Shown here one piece after another: positions 1 to 9,100 of a stretch of DNA of 64,000 bases (its first letter is position 1; every line of letters begins with the position of its first letter). A program made the position numbers and the translations under genes. Origin of the DNA: Lacihabitans sp. CS3-21 (GTDB lineage: Bacteria > Bacteroidota > Bacteroidia > Cytophagales > Spirosomataceae); NCBI RefSeq assembly GCF_024343675.1, contig NZ_RJUD01000005.1, forward strand, positions 62,001 through 126,000, read 5' to 3'. Under the pieces are notes generated by a model that ran no database searches, was not told where the DNA came from, and worked only from the letters and a program-made list of their open reading frames with translations.

Positions 1-136
1 AGAAAAAATGCTTTTCAGAATGGAGGCAAAAAAATATCATTCAAAAGACGCTATATTTCATTCAAGAGAAACTTCCTCCAATCAAAATTTCTCCATCACC
101 ACTGCTGTGACTTTAAAATTGTAAATCAATATTTGA
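1..136. other. Leading stretch, possible 3' end of an upstream plus-strand gene
   Basis: No complete gene is present. Plus-strand frame 3 is open from the window edge to a TGA at 108-110 and could be the last 35 codons of a truncated gene, ending in a Pro/Ser-rich tail. I recognise no family in it and frame 1 is also open, so this may be chance. Treat it as unassigned edge sequence. Confidence 0.2.
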
Positions 137-664
137 CTACTCAAACTGCTTCAAAAGCTCTAGTCCAGCAAGCCATTCTCCATAACCACCAGCTACATTG
201 ATATGACCAGCTTCGCCGATACAAATGAACTCACTTCCCCAAACATTTGCAAAAAAAAGGGCTCGCTCCTCGGATACCCAAATGTCATTTGAACTTGCTA
301 CAACAATACTCTTGAAAGGTAATTTTTCTAAAGGAATCGGCGTAAAGCCATTCATCGGAAAAGTATACACAGGGTTGTCAATATCGCTAGGAGCAACCAG
401 CAATGCACCTTTGATAGTCTTCGGAAAACGTTTGGCCCAATGAGCCACAGCCGTGCAACCCAAACTATGAGCAACCAAAACAACTTCAGAAGGTTTATAC
501 GCCGAAATTGCATTTTCAATGTTCAAAATCCAATCTTCACAAGCGGGTTCGTCCCAACTTTTTTGGTTGATTCTGATGAAATTTTCGCCCGAATTCTCAA
601 AGTGTGTTTGCCAATGGTTTTCGTCAGAATTGCCAAGGCCTGGGATAATGAAATAGCTTGTCAT
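137..664 (-). CDS. RBBP9/YdeN-type serine hydrolase (alpha/beta fold)
   Basis: A small single-domain alpha/beta hydrolase of 175 residues. From the start chosen here it opens with MTSYFIIPGLGNS, the first strand and oxyanion loop typical of the RBBP9/YdeN family. The nucleophile elbow is AHSLG with Ser67; Asp127 (in SSNDIW) and His154 (in AGHIN) complete the triad. The reading frame is open 27 codons further upstream to 745, but that extension is polar and not part of the fold, so ATG at 664 is preferred. There is no signal peptide, so it is cytosolic. It stands alone, divergent from the alkylation-repair operon. The substrate is unknown; family members act as carboxylesterases or serine hydrolases. 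Confidence 0.8.
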   Translation of the reverse strand: MTSYFIIPGLGNSDENHWQTHFENSGENFIRINQKSWDEPACEDWILNIENAISAYKPSEVVLVAHSLGCTAVAHWAKRFPKTIKGALLVAPSDIDNPVYTFPMNGFTPIPLEKLPFKSIVVASSNDIWVSEERALFFANVWGSEFICIGEAGHINVAGGYGEWLAGLELLKQFE

Positions 665-836
665 TGAAAGATTGTTTATTTTTGAAACAGTATTTTCAGA
701 TAAAATGGTTTCTTCTTTTTCAATAATTGAAATACTTGGATACATATCTCAAAATCACATTTCTACAAATCTTAGCAAGAATCGGATTTTTTGAAAAGAA
801 AACTATATCGACATTTGTAACATCAAAATTGACGAA

Positions 837-1679
837 ATGGAAACCCAAGACCAACTTAACTATGATAGAATTGCTGAGGCTATAGATTTTATCAAAACCA
901 ATTTTAAGACCCAACCGAATCTTGACGAAGTGGCCGAAAAAGTGCATCTGAGCCCTTTCCATTTTCAGAGGTTGTTTAGCGATTGGGCAGGAACAAGCCC
1001 GAAAAAGTTTTTGCAATATATAACCGTTGAACACGCCAAGAAACTTCTCAAAGATAATCAAACTTCACTCTTTGAGACGGCTCATGAAACAGGACTTTCT
1101 GGCACCAGTCGTTTGCATGATTTGTTTGTAAATATTGAAGGAATGAGCCCAGCAGAGTACAAAAATGGAGGCAAGAACTTGGAAATAAATTTTAGTTTTG
1201 CCGAAAGTCCTTTTGGCAATCTCTTGGTGGCATCGACAGCAAAAGGCATCTGTCACATGGCGTTTTATGACCACGAACAAACCGCCTTCGATATACTCAA
1301 AGGCCACTTTCCAGCGGCCATTTTCCAAAGAAAGCTAGATATTTTACAACAAAATGCCTTGTTTATTTTTCAAAATGACTGGAGTAAACTCCATCAAATA
1401 AAACTGCATTTGAAAGGCACAGACTTTCAGCTCAAAGTCTGGGAAACACTCCTGAAAATTCCCATGGGACAATTGACCACTTATGGGGCAGTAGCACAAC
1501 ATATAGAAAAACCCAATGCCTCACGGGCGGTTGGAACTGCTATTGGTAGCAACCCTGTAGCTTTTTTGATTCCCTGCCATCGAATTATTCAGTCTACAGG
1601 AAACTTGGGCGGATATATGTGGGGAAATACACGCAAAACGGCTATTATTGGTTGGGAAAGTGCTAAAATACGAGTTTGA
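837..1679 (+). CDS. AraC-type regulator fused to O6-methylguanine-DNA methyltransferase (Ada lacking its zinc domain)
   Basis: A 280-residue, two-domain protein. Residues about 10-110 are an AraC double helix-turn-helix (LDEVAEKVHLSPFHFQRLF and a second helix pair ending in GMSPAEYK). Residues about 115-280 are a suicide alkyltransferase with the acceptor Cys247 in the IPCHRI motif, preceded by the RAVGTAIGSNP helix. It would transfer methyl groups from O6-methylguanine to itself and regulate alkylation repair. E. coli Ada has an N-terminal zinc domain whose Cys38 is methylated by phosphotriesters to switch on the activator. That domain is absent here, but a related domain is encoded separately by the next gene, 9 bp downstream. 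It is the first gene of a three-gene repair operon with the zinc-domain protein and AlkB. Confidence 0.9.
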   Translation: METQDQLNYDRIAEAIDFIKTNFKTQPNLDEVAEKVHLSPFHFQRLFSDWAGTSPKKFLQYITVEHAKKLLKDNQTSLFETAHETGLSGTSRLHDLFVNIEGMSPAEYKNGGKNLEINFSFAESPFGNLLVASTAKGICHMAFYDHEQTAFDILKGHFPAAIFQRKLDILQQNALFIFQNDWSKLHQIKLHLKGTDFQLKVWETLLKIPMGQLTTYGAVAQHIEKPNASRAVGTAIGSNPVAFLIPCHRIIQSTGNLGGYMWGNTRKTAIIGWESAKIRV

Positions 1680-1688
1680 AATTTATAA

Positions 1689-1934
1689 ATGTTAAGCCAT
1701 TTAGAAATAGGCCCTGAAGATTTACACCAAAAAATCCATCAAAAACGAATTAGTTTGGGTGGAAATTTAAAACTCAAAATCTACGGAAAACTCAATTGCA
1801 AATCAGGAAAAAGAATGAAAAAACAGAACAGGGTGTTCTTTAGTTCTGAAGAAGAGGCCATTGAGCATAATTTTAGACCCTGTGGACATTGTATGAAAAG
1901 TAAATATAAAACCTGGAAAAATGGACTTGTTTGA
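1689..1934 (+). CDS. Stand-alone Ada-type zinc-binding domain protein
   Basis: An 81-residue protein that is almost entirely an Ada metal-binding-like domain. Residues 30-70 keep the family pattern: KIYGKLNC, then KRMKKQNRVFF, then a helix and RPCGHC. Aligned by eye to E. coli Ada, Cys37, Cys65 and Cys68 match zinc ligands 42, 69 and 72, but the methyl-acceptor Cys38 is replaced by Gly33. It therefore should not take a methyl group in the same way. It lies between the AraC-MGMT gene and alkB, and its last 14 bases overlap the alkB start, so translation is probably coupled. A nucleic-acid-binding accessory role in alkylation repair is inferred from context only. Confidence 0.8.
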   Translation: MLSHLEIGPEDLHQKIHQKRISLGGNLKLKIYGKLNCKSGKRMKKQNRVFFSSEEEAIEHNFRPCGHCMKSKYKTWKNGLV

Positions 1935-2529
1935 TTATAAACCCGAAGCATCAAAAAACTGGCTGCCTTATGAAGGAACTGTATATTATTATGGAAAATT
2001 GCTGAATCAAGAACAGTCAAACCATTATTTGAAGGCATTGTTAGAAAATATCGAATGGCGGAACGACGAAGCCATTATTTTTGGAAAGAAAATTATCACG
2101 AAACGTAAAGTGGCATGGTATGGCGAAAAACCGTTTGAATATACCTATTCCAACACCACCAAGCATGCACTTCTATGGACCAAAGAGCTTTTGGAGCTGA
2201 AAGAATTGATAGAGAAGGAAACAGGTGAAACTTTCAATTCATGTCTCCTAAACCTCTACCATACTGGCGATGAAGGCATGGCTTGGCACAGCGATGGCGA
2301 AAAAGATCTAAAAAAAGATGGAGCAATAGGTTCGCTGAGTTTTGGAGCAGAACGAAAATTTGCTTTTAAACATAAACAAACCATGGAAAAAGTTGAGCTC
2401 ATACTCGAACATGGCAGCTTGCTTGTAATGAAAGACACCACGCAAACACATTGGTTGCACAGACTACCGCCTACCAAGCGTGTTTCCACTCCGCGTGTCA
2501 ATCTCACTTTTAGAACCATTGTGGAGTAA
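1921..2529 (+). CDS. alkB: AlkB-like 2-oxoglutarate/Fe(II) DNA dealkylase
   Basis: A 202-residue 2OG-Fe(II) dioxygenase of the AlkB family, which oxidatively removes methyl groups from N1-methyladenine and N3-methylcytosine. The iron ligands are visible as His123 and Asp125 (WHSDGEKDL) and His180 (WLHRLPPTK). Arg192 and Arg198 in TPRVNLTFR bind 2-oxoglutarate and have the same six-residue spacing as E. coli Arg204 and Arg210. The motif IGSLSFGAERKFAFKHK is also typical. The start overlaps the upstream zinc-domain ORF by 14 bp, which fits an operon of direct-reversal repair enzymes with the MGMT fusion. Sequence alone does not separate a DNA-only from a DNA/RNA demethylase. Confidence 0.9.
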   Translation: MDLFDYKPEASKNWLPYEGTVYYYGKLLNQEQSNHYLKALLENIEWRNDEAIIFGKKIITKRKVAWYGEKPFEYTYSNTTKHALLWTKELLELKELIEKETGETFNSCLLNLYHTGDEGMAWHSDGEKDLKKDGAIGSLSFGAERKFAFKHKQTMEKVELILEHGSLLVMKDTTQTHWLHRLPPTKRVSTPRVNLTFRTIVE

Positions 2530-2672
2530 GATTTACTTCAACTTTCTACCTAAACTAATAAACCCAAAACACCCAAAAAACAAGATTTTAATATTTCTGT
2601 CGTTGATTTGCTGTGACCAAAGGGAATTTTTATCACTTTAAATTCATTACCTATACACAAGCCAATTAGTAA

Positions 2673-3530
2673 ATGTCAGCATCAAAAAGATTTGTAAAAG
2701 ATACTATTTTAATCATAGTCGGAATTTTCTCGGCTGCTTTTGGCTTTAAAGGATTTCTGTTAACCAACCATTTTATTGATGGCGGGGCCACAGGTATTTC
2801 GTTATTGATTTCGGCATTGACGAAAATTCCACTTTCCTATCTAATCGTAGGTATAAATCTGCCCTTCATCGTATTGGGTCACCGCATAGTGGGTAGGCAA
2901 TTTGCCATAAAAACAGCTTTAGCCATTTCTGGTTTGGCATTGGTATTGGCTACAGTTACATTTCCGAATATTACGAATGACAATCTCCTAGTGGCCATTT
3001 TTGGAGGGTTTTTTCTGGGTGCGGGCATAGGTTTTGCCATTCGAGGAGGAGCGGTCATAGACGGAACGGAGGTTTTGGCCATCTATCTCAGTCGTAAATT
3101 CGGCACGACCATTGGAGATGTTATCATCGTTATCAATGTCATGATTTTCGGTGCTGCCGCCTATTTTTTAGGCATTGAAGTCGCCCTTTATTCAATGATT
3201 ACTTATTTGGCAGCCTCCAAAACCTTAGATTTTATAGTTGAAGGACTGGAAGAATACATCGGCGTAACGGTGGTTTCGGATAAAAATGAGGAAATCAGAC
3301 AAATGATTATTGACAAAATGGGAAGAGGTGTAACGGTTTACAGTGGCAAAAGTGGCTACGGGAAGCGTGGTGAAATGAAAGAAACTGATATTATTTATAC
3401 CGTTATAACTCGTTTGGAGCTAAATAAACTCAATTCCGAAATTGAGAGAATTGAACCCAATGCTTTTGTAGTCATGAATAGTGTAAAAGACACAAAGGGA
3501 GGACTGATCAAAAAACGCCCTTTGCACTGA
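2673..3530 (+). CDS. YitT family membrane protein (DUF161 + DUF2179)
   Basis: A 285-residue integral membrane protein. Residues about 10-195 contain five to six hydrophobic helices with the Gly-rich family motifs (FLLTNHFIDGGATGISLL and GAGIGFAIRGGAVIDGTE). The C-terminal 85 residues are a soluble DUF2179 domain containing GRGVTVYSGKSGYGK and ending near VMNSVKDTKGG. Length and domain order match full-length YitT proteins. The family is probably a transporter, but its substrate is not established. It has its own upstream gap of 143 bp, so it is probably not part of the alkylation-repair operon. Confidence 0.85.
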   Translation: MSASKRFVKDTILIIVGIFSAAFGFKGFLLTNHFIDGGATGISLLISALTKIPLSYLIVGINLPFIVLGHRIVGRQFAIKTALAISGLALVLATVTFPNITNDNLLVAIFGGFFLGAGIGFAIRGGAVIDGTEVLAIYLSRKFGTTIGDVIIVINVMIFGAAAYFLGIEVALYSMITYLAASKTLDFIVEGLEEYIGVTVVSDKNEEIRQMIIDKMGRGVTVYSGKSGYGKRGEMKETDIIYTVITRLELNKLNSEIERIEPNAFVVMNSVKDTKGGLIKKRPLH

Positions 3531-3586
3531 AAATTAACCAAATCGAAACATAATTTCAATATCTTTACTTTTCAAAAAACAAATAT

Positions 3587-3910
3587 ATGCAAGCAAAAAT
3601 AGAGGAATTTCAAGACATTATACCCACCGGCGGAACTTGTATGGCTAGTGGAAAAATCACTGAAGAGGGCTTGAAAGTAGGCTTTATGTACCGCGAAGAA
3701 CCTGAAGATGAGTTTGATACAGGGTGGAGGTTTTACTCGGGTACCGAAGACGATGAATATGTGGAGAACCCAGATAATATATCTATTTATGATGTAAACA
3801 CGATTGCTAACTACGATCGAGCCATAGTAGCCATGCTCAAAAAACCGATAGGGTCGGAGTGGGAACGTGTGGAAGGAACTAACAGATTTCAGCTGTTGGA
3901 GGAAGAATAA
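3587..3910 (+). CDS. DUF2185 (Imm33-like) small protein
   Basis: A 107-residue acidic cytosolic protein. It carries the DUF2185 pattern: TGGTCMASGKITEEGLKVGF near residues 12-32, GWRFYSGTEDDEY in the middle, and a C-terminal segment with AMLKKPIGSEWER. DUF2185 domains occur in predicted immunity proteins of polymorphic toxin systems (the Imm33 group) and also as isolated housekeeping-like proteins. No toxin, secretion gene or repeat array lies nearby, so an immunity role is not supported here. It is followed after about 60 bp by a GyrI-like protein on the same strand. Confidence 0.7.
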   Translation: MQAKIEEFQDIIPTGGTCMASGKITEEGLKVGFMYREEPEDEFDTGWRFYSGTEDDEYVENPDNISIYDVNTIANYDRAIVAMLKKPIGSEWERVEGTNRFQLLEEE

Positions 3911-3972
3911 AAAGAAGACTGCTGACATAGGGTTGTCAGGCAGTGGTGGTAAACTTGCATAAAAAAACAAAT

Positions 3973-4416
3973 ATGCAAAAGATTGACATTCTTGGAATTT
4001 CGGTAAGAACGAGTAACAACAACGGAGAAGCTGCAAGGGATATTCCTGCCCTATGGAACAGATTTATTATCGAAGATTTTGCCAGAAAAATTCCAAATAA
4101 AGTGGACGAAACTATTTACTGCCTTTATACCGACTACGAAAAAGATCATACTACGCCTTACACCACTATTTTGGGTTGTGCGGTAAGTACACTGGCTGCT
4201 ATTCCCGAAGGTATGGTTGCTAAATCCATAGAAGTGGCTAATTATCAAAAATATACTGCAAAAGGAAACCTAAACGATGGCATTGTATTCAATGAATGGG
4301 TGAAAATCTGGAACAGTGACTTGGATAGAGCTTATACCACCGACTATGAAGTTTATGGAGTAAAGTCAGGAAATAGGGAAAATGCGGAAGTAGATATTTT
4401 TATAGCTTTAAAATAG
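3973..4416 (+). CDS. GyrI-like/effector-binding domain protein
   Basis: A 147-residue stand-alone GyrI-like (AraC effector-binding, Rob-type) domain. The sequence runs from ILGISVRTSN through IPALWNRFIIEDF and YCLYTDYEKDHT to a C-terminal YEVYGVKSGN and VDIFIALK, the usual order of strands and helices. The frame is open to 3943 but the first ten residues (Lys/His-rich) do not belong to the fold, so ATG at 3973 is chosen. Related proteins bind small hydrophobic molecules or act as cyclopropanoid hydrolases; the ligand here is unknown. It has no DNA-binding domain. It is co-directional with the DUF6157 gene 22 bp downstream. Confidence 0.75.
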   Translation: MQKIDILGISVRTSNNNGEAARDIPALWNRFIIEDFARKIPNKVDETIYCLYTDYEKDHTTPYTTILGCAVSTLAAIPEGMVAKSIEVANYQKYTAKGNLNDGIVFNEWVKIWNSDLDRAYTTDYEVYGVKSGNRENAEVDIFIALK

Positions 4417-4438
4417 CGTTTTTGGATATAACAAATTT

Positions 4439-4852
4439 ATGAAAGAGCATACCACAAATTATTTTAATACTTTTATTGAAATAGCAGAAGATTGCCCAAT
4501 CGACCAGGCCGAAATACCGCCATTAAAAGGCGATGCAAAATCTGTGGCTAACCTTCAGTTTGAAATGATCAACAAGAATCCCTACAAATTCAGTTCTGAC
4601 GATGTGCTATTCCAGGTTTTTGTAGATAGAAAAGAAATTTTGAAGGAGGAAATAGCCACAGCTCGCAAGGCGTTTTTCTCCAAGGGGCAAGCCTGTTTTA
4701 GGGCTTCGCCTCTTACCAAACGTTACGCATGGGGTATTCATAGCAACTCAGAAGGCAAAATTGCTTTGATAGCAGCTGGAACTGACGAATACGAAAAACT
4801 CATAAATGACCCAAGCTTAAAGAAGTATAAAGCTATGAAGTCAAAAAGGTAA
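4439..4852 (+). CDS. DUF6157 family protein
   Basis: A 137-residue cytosolic protein that matches the DUF6157 family along its whole length. Recognisable blocks are HTTNYFNTFIEIAEDCP at the N terminus, EMINKNPYKFSSDDVLF, FFSKGQACFRASPLTKRYAW, and a C-terminal KYKAMKSKR. No catalytic motif is obvious and the family function is unknown. The family is common as a single gene in Bacteroidota and Firmicutes. It starts 22 bp after the GyrI-like gene and is probably cotranscribed with it. Confidence 0.75.
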   Translation: MKEHTTNYFNTFIEIAEDCPIDQAEIPPLKGDAKSVANLQFEMINKNPYKFSSDDVLFQVFVDRKEILKEEIATARKAFFSKGQACFRASPLTKRYAWGIHSNSEGKIALIAAGTDEYEKLINDPSLKKYKAMKSKR

Positions 4853-4989
4853 GATTGACTGCTTTTTACTTTCATTAACTGTTGAAATATATTTTCGGGA
4901 TTGCCTAAAAAATCGTTCCAAAATGCTTTCGATGTTCTTATAATTAAAACATATTTATTTTATTTGTAAATAAGAAATAATTATAAGGC

Positions 4990-5928
4990 ATGACAATCAC
5001 TCAGTTACAGTATATTCTGGCAGTTGAAAAACACCTCAATTTTGTGGAAGCCGCCGAAGCGTGTAATATCTCCCAGCCTGCACTAAGTATGCAAATAAAA
5101 AAGCTAGAGGAGCACCTTAATGTTAAAATTTTTGATCGAAGCCAGTCTCCTGTAATGATTACTCCTGTTGGACAGTTGATATTGGATCAAGCCAAAATAA
5201 CCTTGAAAGATTTCAACCAAATTTATAATCTTGTTATCAATGAGTTCGATGGTTTGCAAGGTGAAATCAGATTAGGCGTAATCCCCACTGTATCACCCTA
5301 TTTGCTGCCTTTATTTCTTAAGAACTTTCATGAGCAATATCCACTTTTGCAATTACAAATAGAAGAACTCACCACTGAGAAAATTCTAGAAGGTATTGAA
5401 AATGGAACACTCGACTTGGGGATTTTAGCTACACCCTTAGGCAGTATAAAACTTAGAGAAATTCCGTTATTTTATGAAGAATTGATGGCTTATGTTTCTC
5501 CCGAAAACGAACTTTTTGAGAAAAAATATATCTTGAGTAACGAGATTGACTTGAATAGCTTATGGCTGTTGGAAGAGGGACATTGTTTAAGAAGCCAAAT
5601 AGAGAATTTTTGTGAACTAAAACAAAAACAAAACATAATAAGTCAGCTCAATTTCAAGACTGGTAGCCTAGAAACCATTGTTAGGTTGGTTGACAAATAC
5701 AAAGGCATTACGCTATTGCCTGAGCTTGCAATTTTAGATCTCAATGAAGACCAAAAGCACAAAATTAGACGTTTTGAGGGAGAAAAACCTTTAAGAGAAA
5801 TAAGTTTGGTGTTGGACAAAAACTACCCGCGTTATGCAGTGGTGGAGGCTTTCAAAAATTCTATCAAACAAAGTCTTCCGACAAACATTCTCACTGCAAA
5901 GCCTAAGACTATTTTGAGCTTAAATTAA
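4990..5928 (+). CDS. oxyR: OxyR-type hydrogen peroxide sensor, LysR family
   Basis: A 312-residue LysR regulator. The winged helix-turn-helix occupies residues 1-65 (NFVEAAEACNISQPALSMQI), followed by a linker helix and a periplasmic-binding-protein-like sensor domain. Two cysteines, Cys199 and Cys208, lie in GHCLRSQIENFC and have exactly the E. coli OxyR numbers and spacing, so peroxide-driven disulfide switching is expected. No catalase or alkyl hydroperoxide reductase gene is adjacent, so it must act at distant promoters. A 14-bp palindrome TTATTTGTAAATAA (4960-4973) sits just upstream and could be an autoregulatory site, but it is also plain AT-rich promoter-like DNA. Confidence 0.92.
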   Translation: MTITQLQYILAVEKHLNFVEAAEACNISQPALSMQIKKLEEHLNVKIFDRSQSPVMITPVGQLILDQAKITLKDFNQIYNLVINEFDGLQGEIRLGVIPTVSPYLLPLFLKNFHEQYPLLQLQIEELTTEKILEGIENGTLDLGILATPLGSIKLREIPLFYEELMAYVSPENELFEKKYILSNEIDLNSLWLLEEGHCLRSQIENFCELKQKQNIISQLNFKTGSLETIVRLVDKYKGITLLPELAILDLNEDQKHKIRRFEGEKPLREISLVLDKNYPRYAVVEAFKNSIKQSLPTNILTAKPKTILSLN

Positions 5929-6074
5929 ATCAATTTGTAGTTTAAGTGGTTGTATTTGTCGTTTTGAAGCAGGCTGTTTTTAACTAAAATTCAATTCTGA
6001 TTATTAAATTGTAACCCGATTTTTTTTATCAACTTTTTGCAATTTGATAAATAGTATTTCATATGGGGCGTATA

Positions 6075-6109
6075 AAAAAAACACCCCGATCAATTACTCA
6101 ATCAGGGTG
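6075..6109 (-). terminator. Terminator of the Asp-box protein gene
   Basis: A hairpin with arms CACCC-c-GAT and ATC-a-GGGTG (6082-6109) and a short AT-rich loop. On the minus strand it is followed by a T run (6075-6081), placing it about 25 bp after the stop codon of the Asp-box gene. It may also stop plus-strand readthrough from oxyR, though the plus-side T tract is weak. Confidence 0.7.
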
Positions 6110-6135
6110 AATTTTATCAAAAAAACAAAATATTC

Positions 6136-9100
6136 TTAATTCTCTGCTGCTTTGTATTCCTCAAAACTTCTGACTTTCAGTTCAGGCATTTTGGCTTTTA
6201 ACATTGCAGGTGCCAATTTGTCAAGACTAGCTTTGAAACCTTTCATTTGGCTTTTTGCCGCATTAAGCTTCTCTTCTAAAACTTTCATGCTGGCCAATTG
6301 TGCATTGGTTGGGCGTCCTGTATAGCTCAACACTTCACCGTATAGTCCAGAGATTTTCTCTCTCAACTGTGGCTCAGCAGCACCCACGTAGTTGTCGCCT
6401 TTTAATACCACCAAAGTTTCTTTTAAGGTTTGCATTTTACCTGCTATGTCTGTTAAAGGAAACTGTTTCTTCAATTTGGCAGTAGTCAATTTTGGAGAGA
6501 TTGAGTCTATTTTTATCTTGTAAGTGTCAATTTGGTCTACCACATAACCCAATTCTTCACTCATATTGAAGAGCTTCATGGCGGTTTCAAATTGCACTTT
6601 GCGGTCCTCAGCCGTATGAATAGACTTTGGATTCGCTATCAAATTCAGATTACTTTCATAGATTTTCGCTCCTTTGGTAACCTTAATTTTGTAGGTGCCA
6701 GGCAAAACTGTAGGGCCTTGAAAGCCTCCAAACACCAAGGTTTTTCCTTTGGCCACTTTTGGTGGTTTTAGGCTATAATTCCAATCCACGTAGTTGATTC
6801 CTTTTGATTTTCCTGGAGCCAAGTCTGCTATTTTCTTGTCATTTTGGTCGAAAATTTCTAGAGACATTTTGCCAAAAGTATGTCTACTTTTTAAGAAATA
6901 TACGATTTGAGCCATTGAGCTAGGATTTTCTCCAACAAATTCTCCCATTCGGGAATATCCGCCAAAAGCACCAGATTCAGCCATTTTGGTTGGTTTTGTG
7001 GTGAAGAAATGCAGGTCTTTTGCAATAATCTCTTTGGTCAATTGACGTAACGGCGAGATATCATCCACGATGATTACACCACGACCGTGTGTAGCCATTA
7101 CCAAAGCATCCTCTGTAGGGTGAAGGGCAATCCAGTGTACTGCCACAGGCGGCATATTGTTTTTGAATTGCGACCAATTTTGTCCTCCATCAATGGTTAC
7201 ATATAAACCACCTTCAGTTCCTAAAAACAACAAATTAGGGTTTTTGTAATCTTCTTTGATGTTTCTTGCGAAAGACTTGACATCAGTTGAAACAATGGAT
7301 TTCCAAGTCTTTCCAGCATCAGTTGTTTTATATACATAAGGTTTAAAATCCCCACTTGTATAACCTGTAAATACCGCATAAGCTGTATTCTTATCAAAAC
7401 TACTTGGTTCAATAAAATATGCCCAAGTGTTTTTCGGTAGGTTAGGAATATTGGCCGTAACGTTGGTCCATGTTTTTCCGCCATCTTGCGTTAATTGAAC
7501 GTTTCCATCGTCTGTTCCGATCCAAATGATGTTTTGGTCTAAAGGAGACTCGTTTATGGCAAATATGGTACAGTGATTCTCAGCACCTGAATTGTCCATG
7601 CTCAATCCACCCGAATTTTCTTGTTGTTGTTTGGCTGGATCATTGGTGGTCAAATCCGGTGAAATTTTTACCCAAGTTTCTCCTCGATCATCAGATTTGT
7701 GTAAAAATTGGCTACCCACGTACAGTCTATCTGGATTGTGCGGACTGGTTGTGATTGGGGTGTTCCAGTTAAATCTAAACTTCGGATCATTGGCTTCAGG
7801 AAAAGGCTTAATGGTTTTTGCTGAGTTTTTTTCGAGATTAATTCTCCAAATATTCTCTGCACCTTGCATTTCAGAATACACAATGTTAGGGTCTTTAGGA
7901 TGAGGAAAAGTACGGAAACCGTCGCCAGCACCTACCGATATCCAATCACGGTTTTCTATGCCACCTGGCTTTGACGATGGTCCTATCCACGAGCCGTTGT
8001 CTTGTAAGCCACCATAAACTTTAAATGGCGTTTGATTGTCAACCGCTACTTGGTAAAATTGCGAAATAGGCAAGCCTTTTGACATATCCCAAATACTACC
8101 GCCATCATAAGAACGATAAAATCCGCCGTCATCACACAAATAAATCCGGTTGGAATCATGTAAATCAAACCAAAAGTCATGTACATCGGCATGAATTCCG
8201 CCTCCAATGTCTTTGAATGTCTTTCCGCCATCTCTACTCAATGAGCCATTGAGGCCAGCTTTGAGTACGATATCAGGGTTTTTCGGGTCAACTACGATTC
8301 TTGAGAAATAGAAAGGACGAACCACCAAACCAAAGTCACCATTCGTTCTCTTCCAGCTAGCTCCTGCATCGTCAGATCTGTAAAGACCTTTGTCAGTGTC
8401 TTTTTCTGATTCAATTACCGAATAAAGTATATTTGGGTTTGAAGGTGCAGCAGCTATCGCTATCCTACCCAACTTTCCTGCTGGAAATCCATTATGAATT
8501 TTGTTCCAAGTTTTGCCACCGTCAGTGGTTTTATACAATGCACTGTTTTCACCGCCAGAGCTAAATGAATAAGCTGTTCTGCGGAATTCCCAAAAAGAAG
8601 CATACATAATGCTTGGATTTTTTGGATCCATGACTAAGTCGGAACAGCCTGTGGTAGCATTGATATAAAATACTTTCTCCCATGTTTTCCCTCCGTCACT
8701 AGTTTTATAAACTCCACGGTCTTGGCTATCGCTCCACAAAGCTCCCAATACACCCACAAATACTTCGTTTGTATTATTTGGATTGACTTTAATAGAACTT
8801 ATTCTTTCAGAATTGGCAAGTCCCATGTTGGTCCAGTTTTGGCCACCGTCGGTAGTTTTGTAAATGCCGTCGCCTATAGTTACGGAGTTACGAGTCCAAA
8901 TTTCTCCAGTACCCACCCATACCACTTGGTCAGGATTTTTAGGGTCCACCGTTATTGCTCCAATAGATTGTGTGTGTTTTTCGAAAATGGGATTGAAAGT
9001 AACTCCCCCATCTCCAGTTTTCCAAACACCACCACCCGCTGCACCTACATACAATACTTTGTTGTTGGTAGGGTGACCTTCAATGTCTGTAATACGGCCA

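Noticed and set aside
3587-3910. DUF2185 protein as an immunity protein of a toxin system
   Set aside because: No toxin, secretion or repeat gene lies within several kilobases.
3572-4036. 154-codon minus-strand ORF
   Set aside because: It lies opposite two convincing plus-strand genes (DUF2185 and GyrI-like) and has a Phe/Leu/Cys-rich shadow composition.
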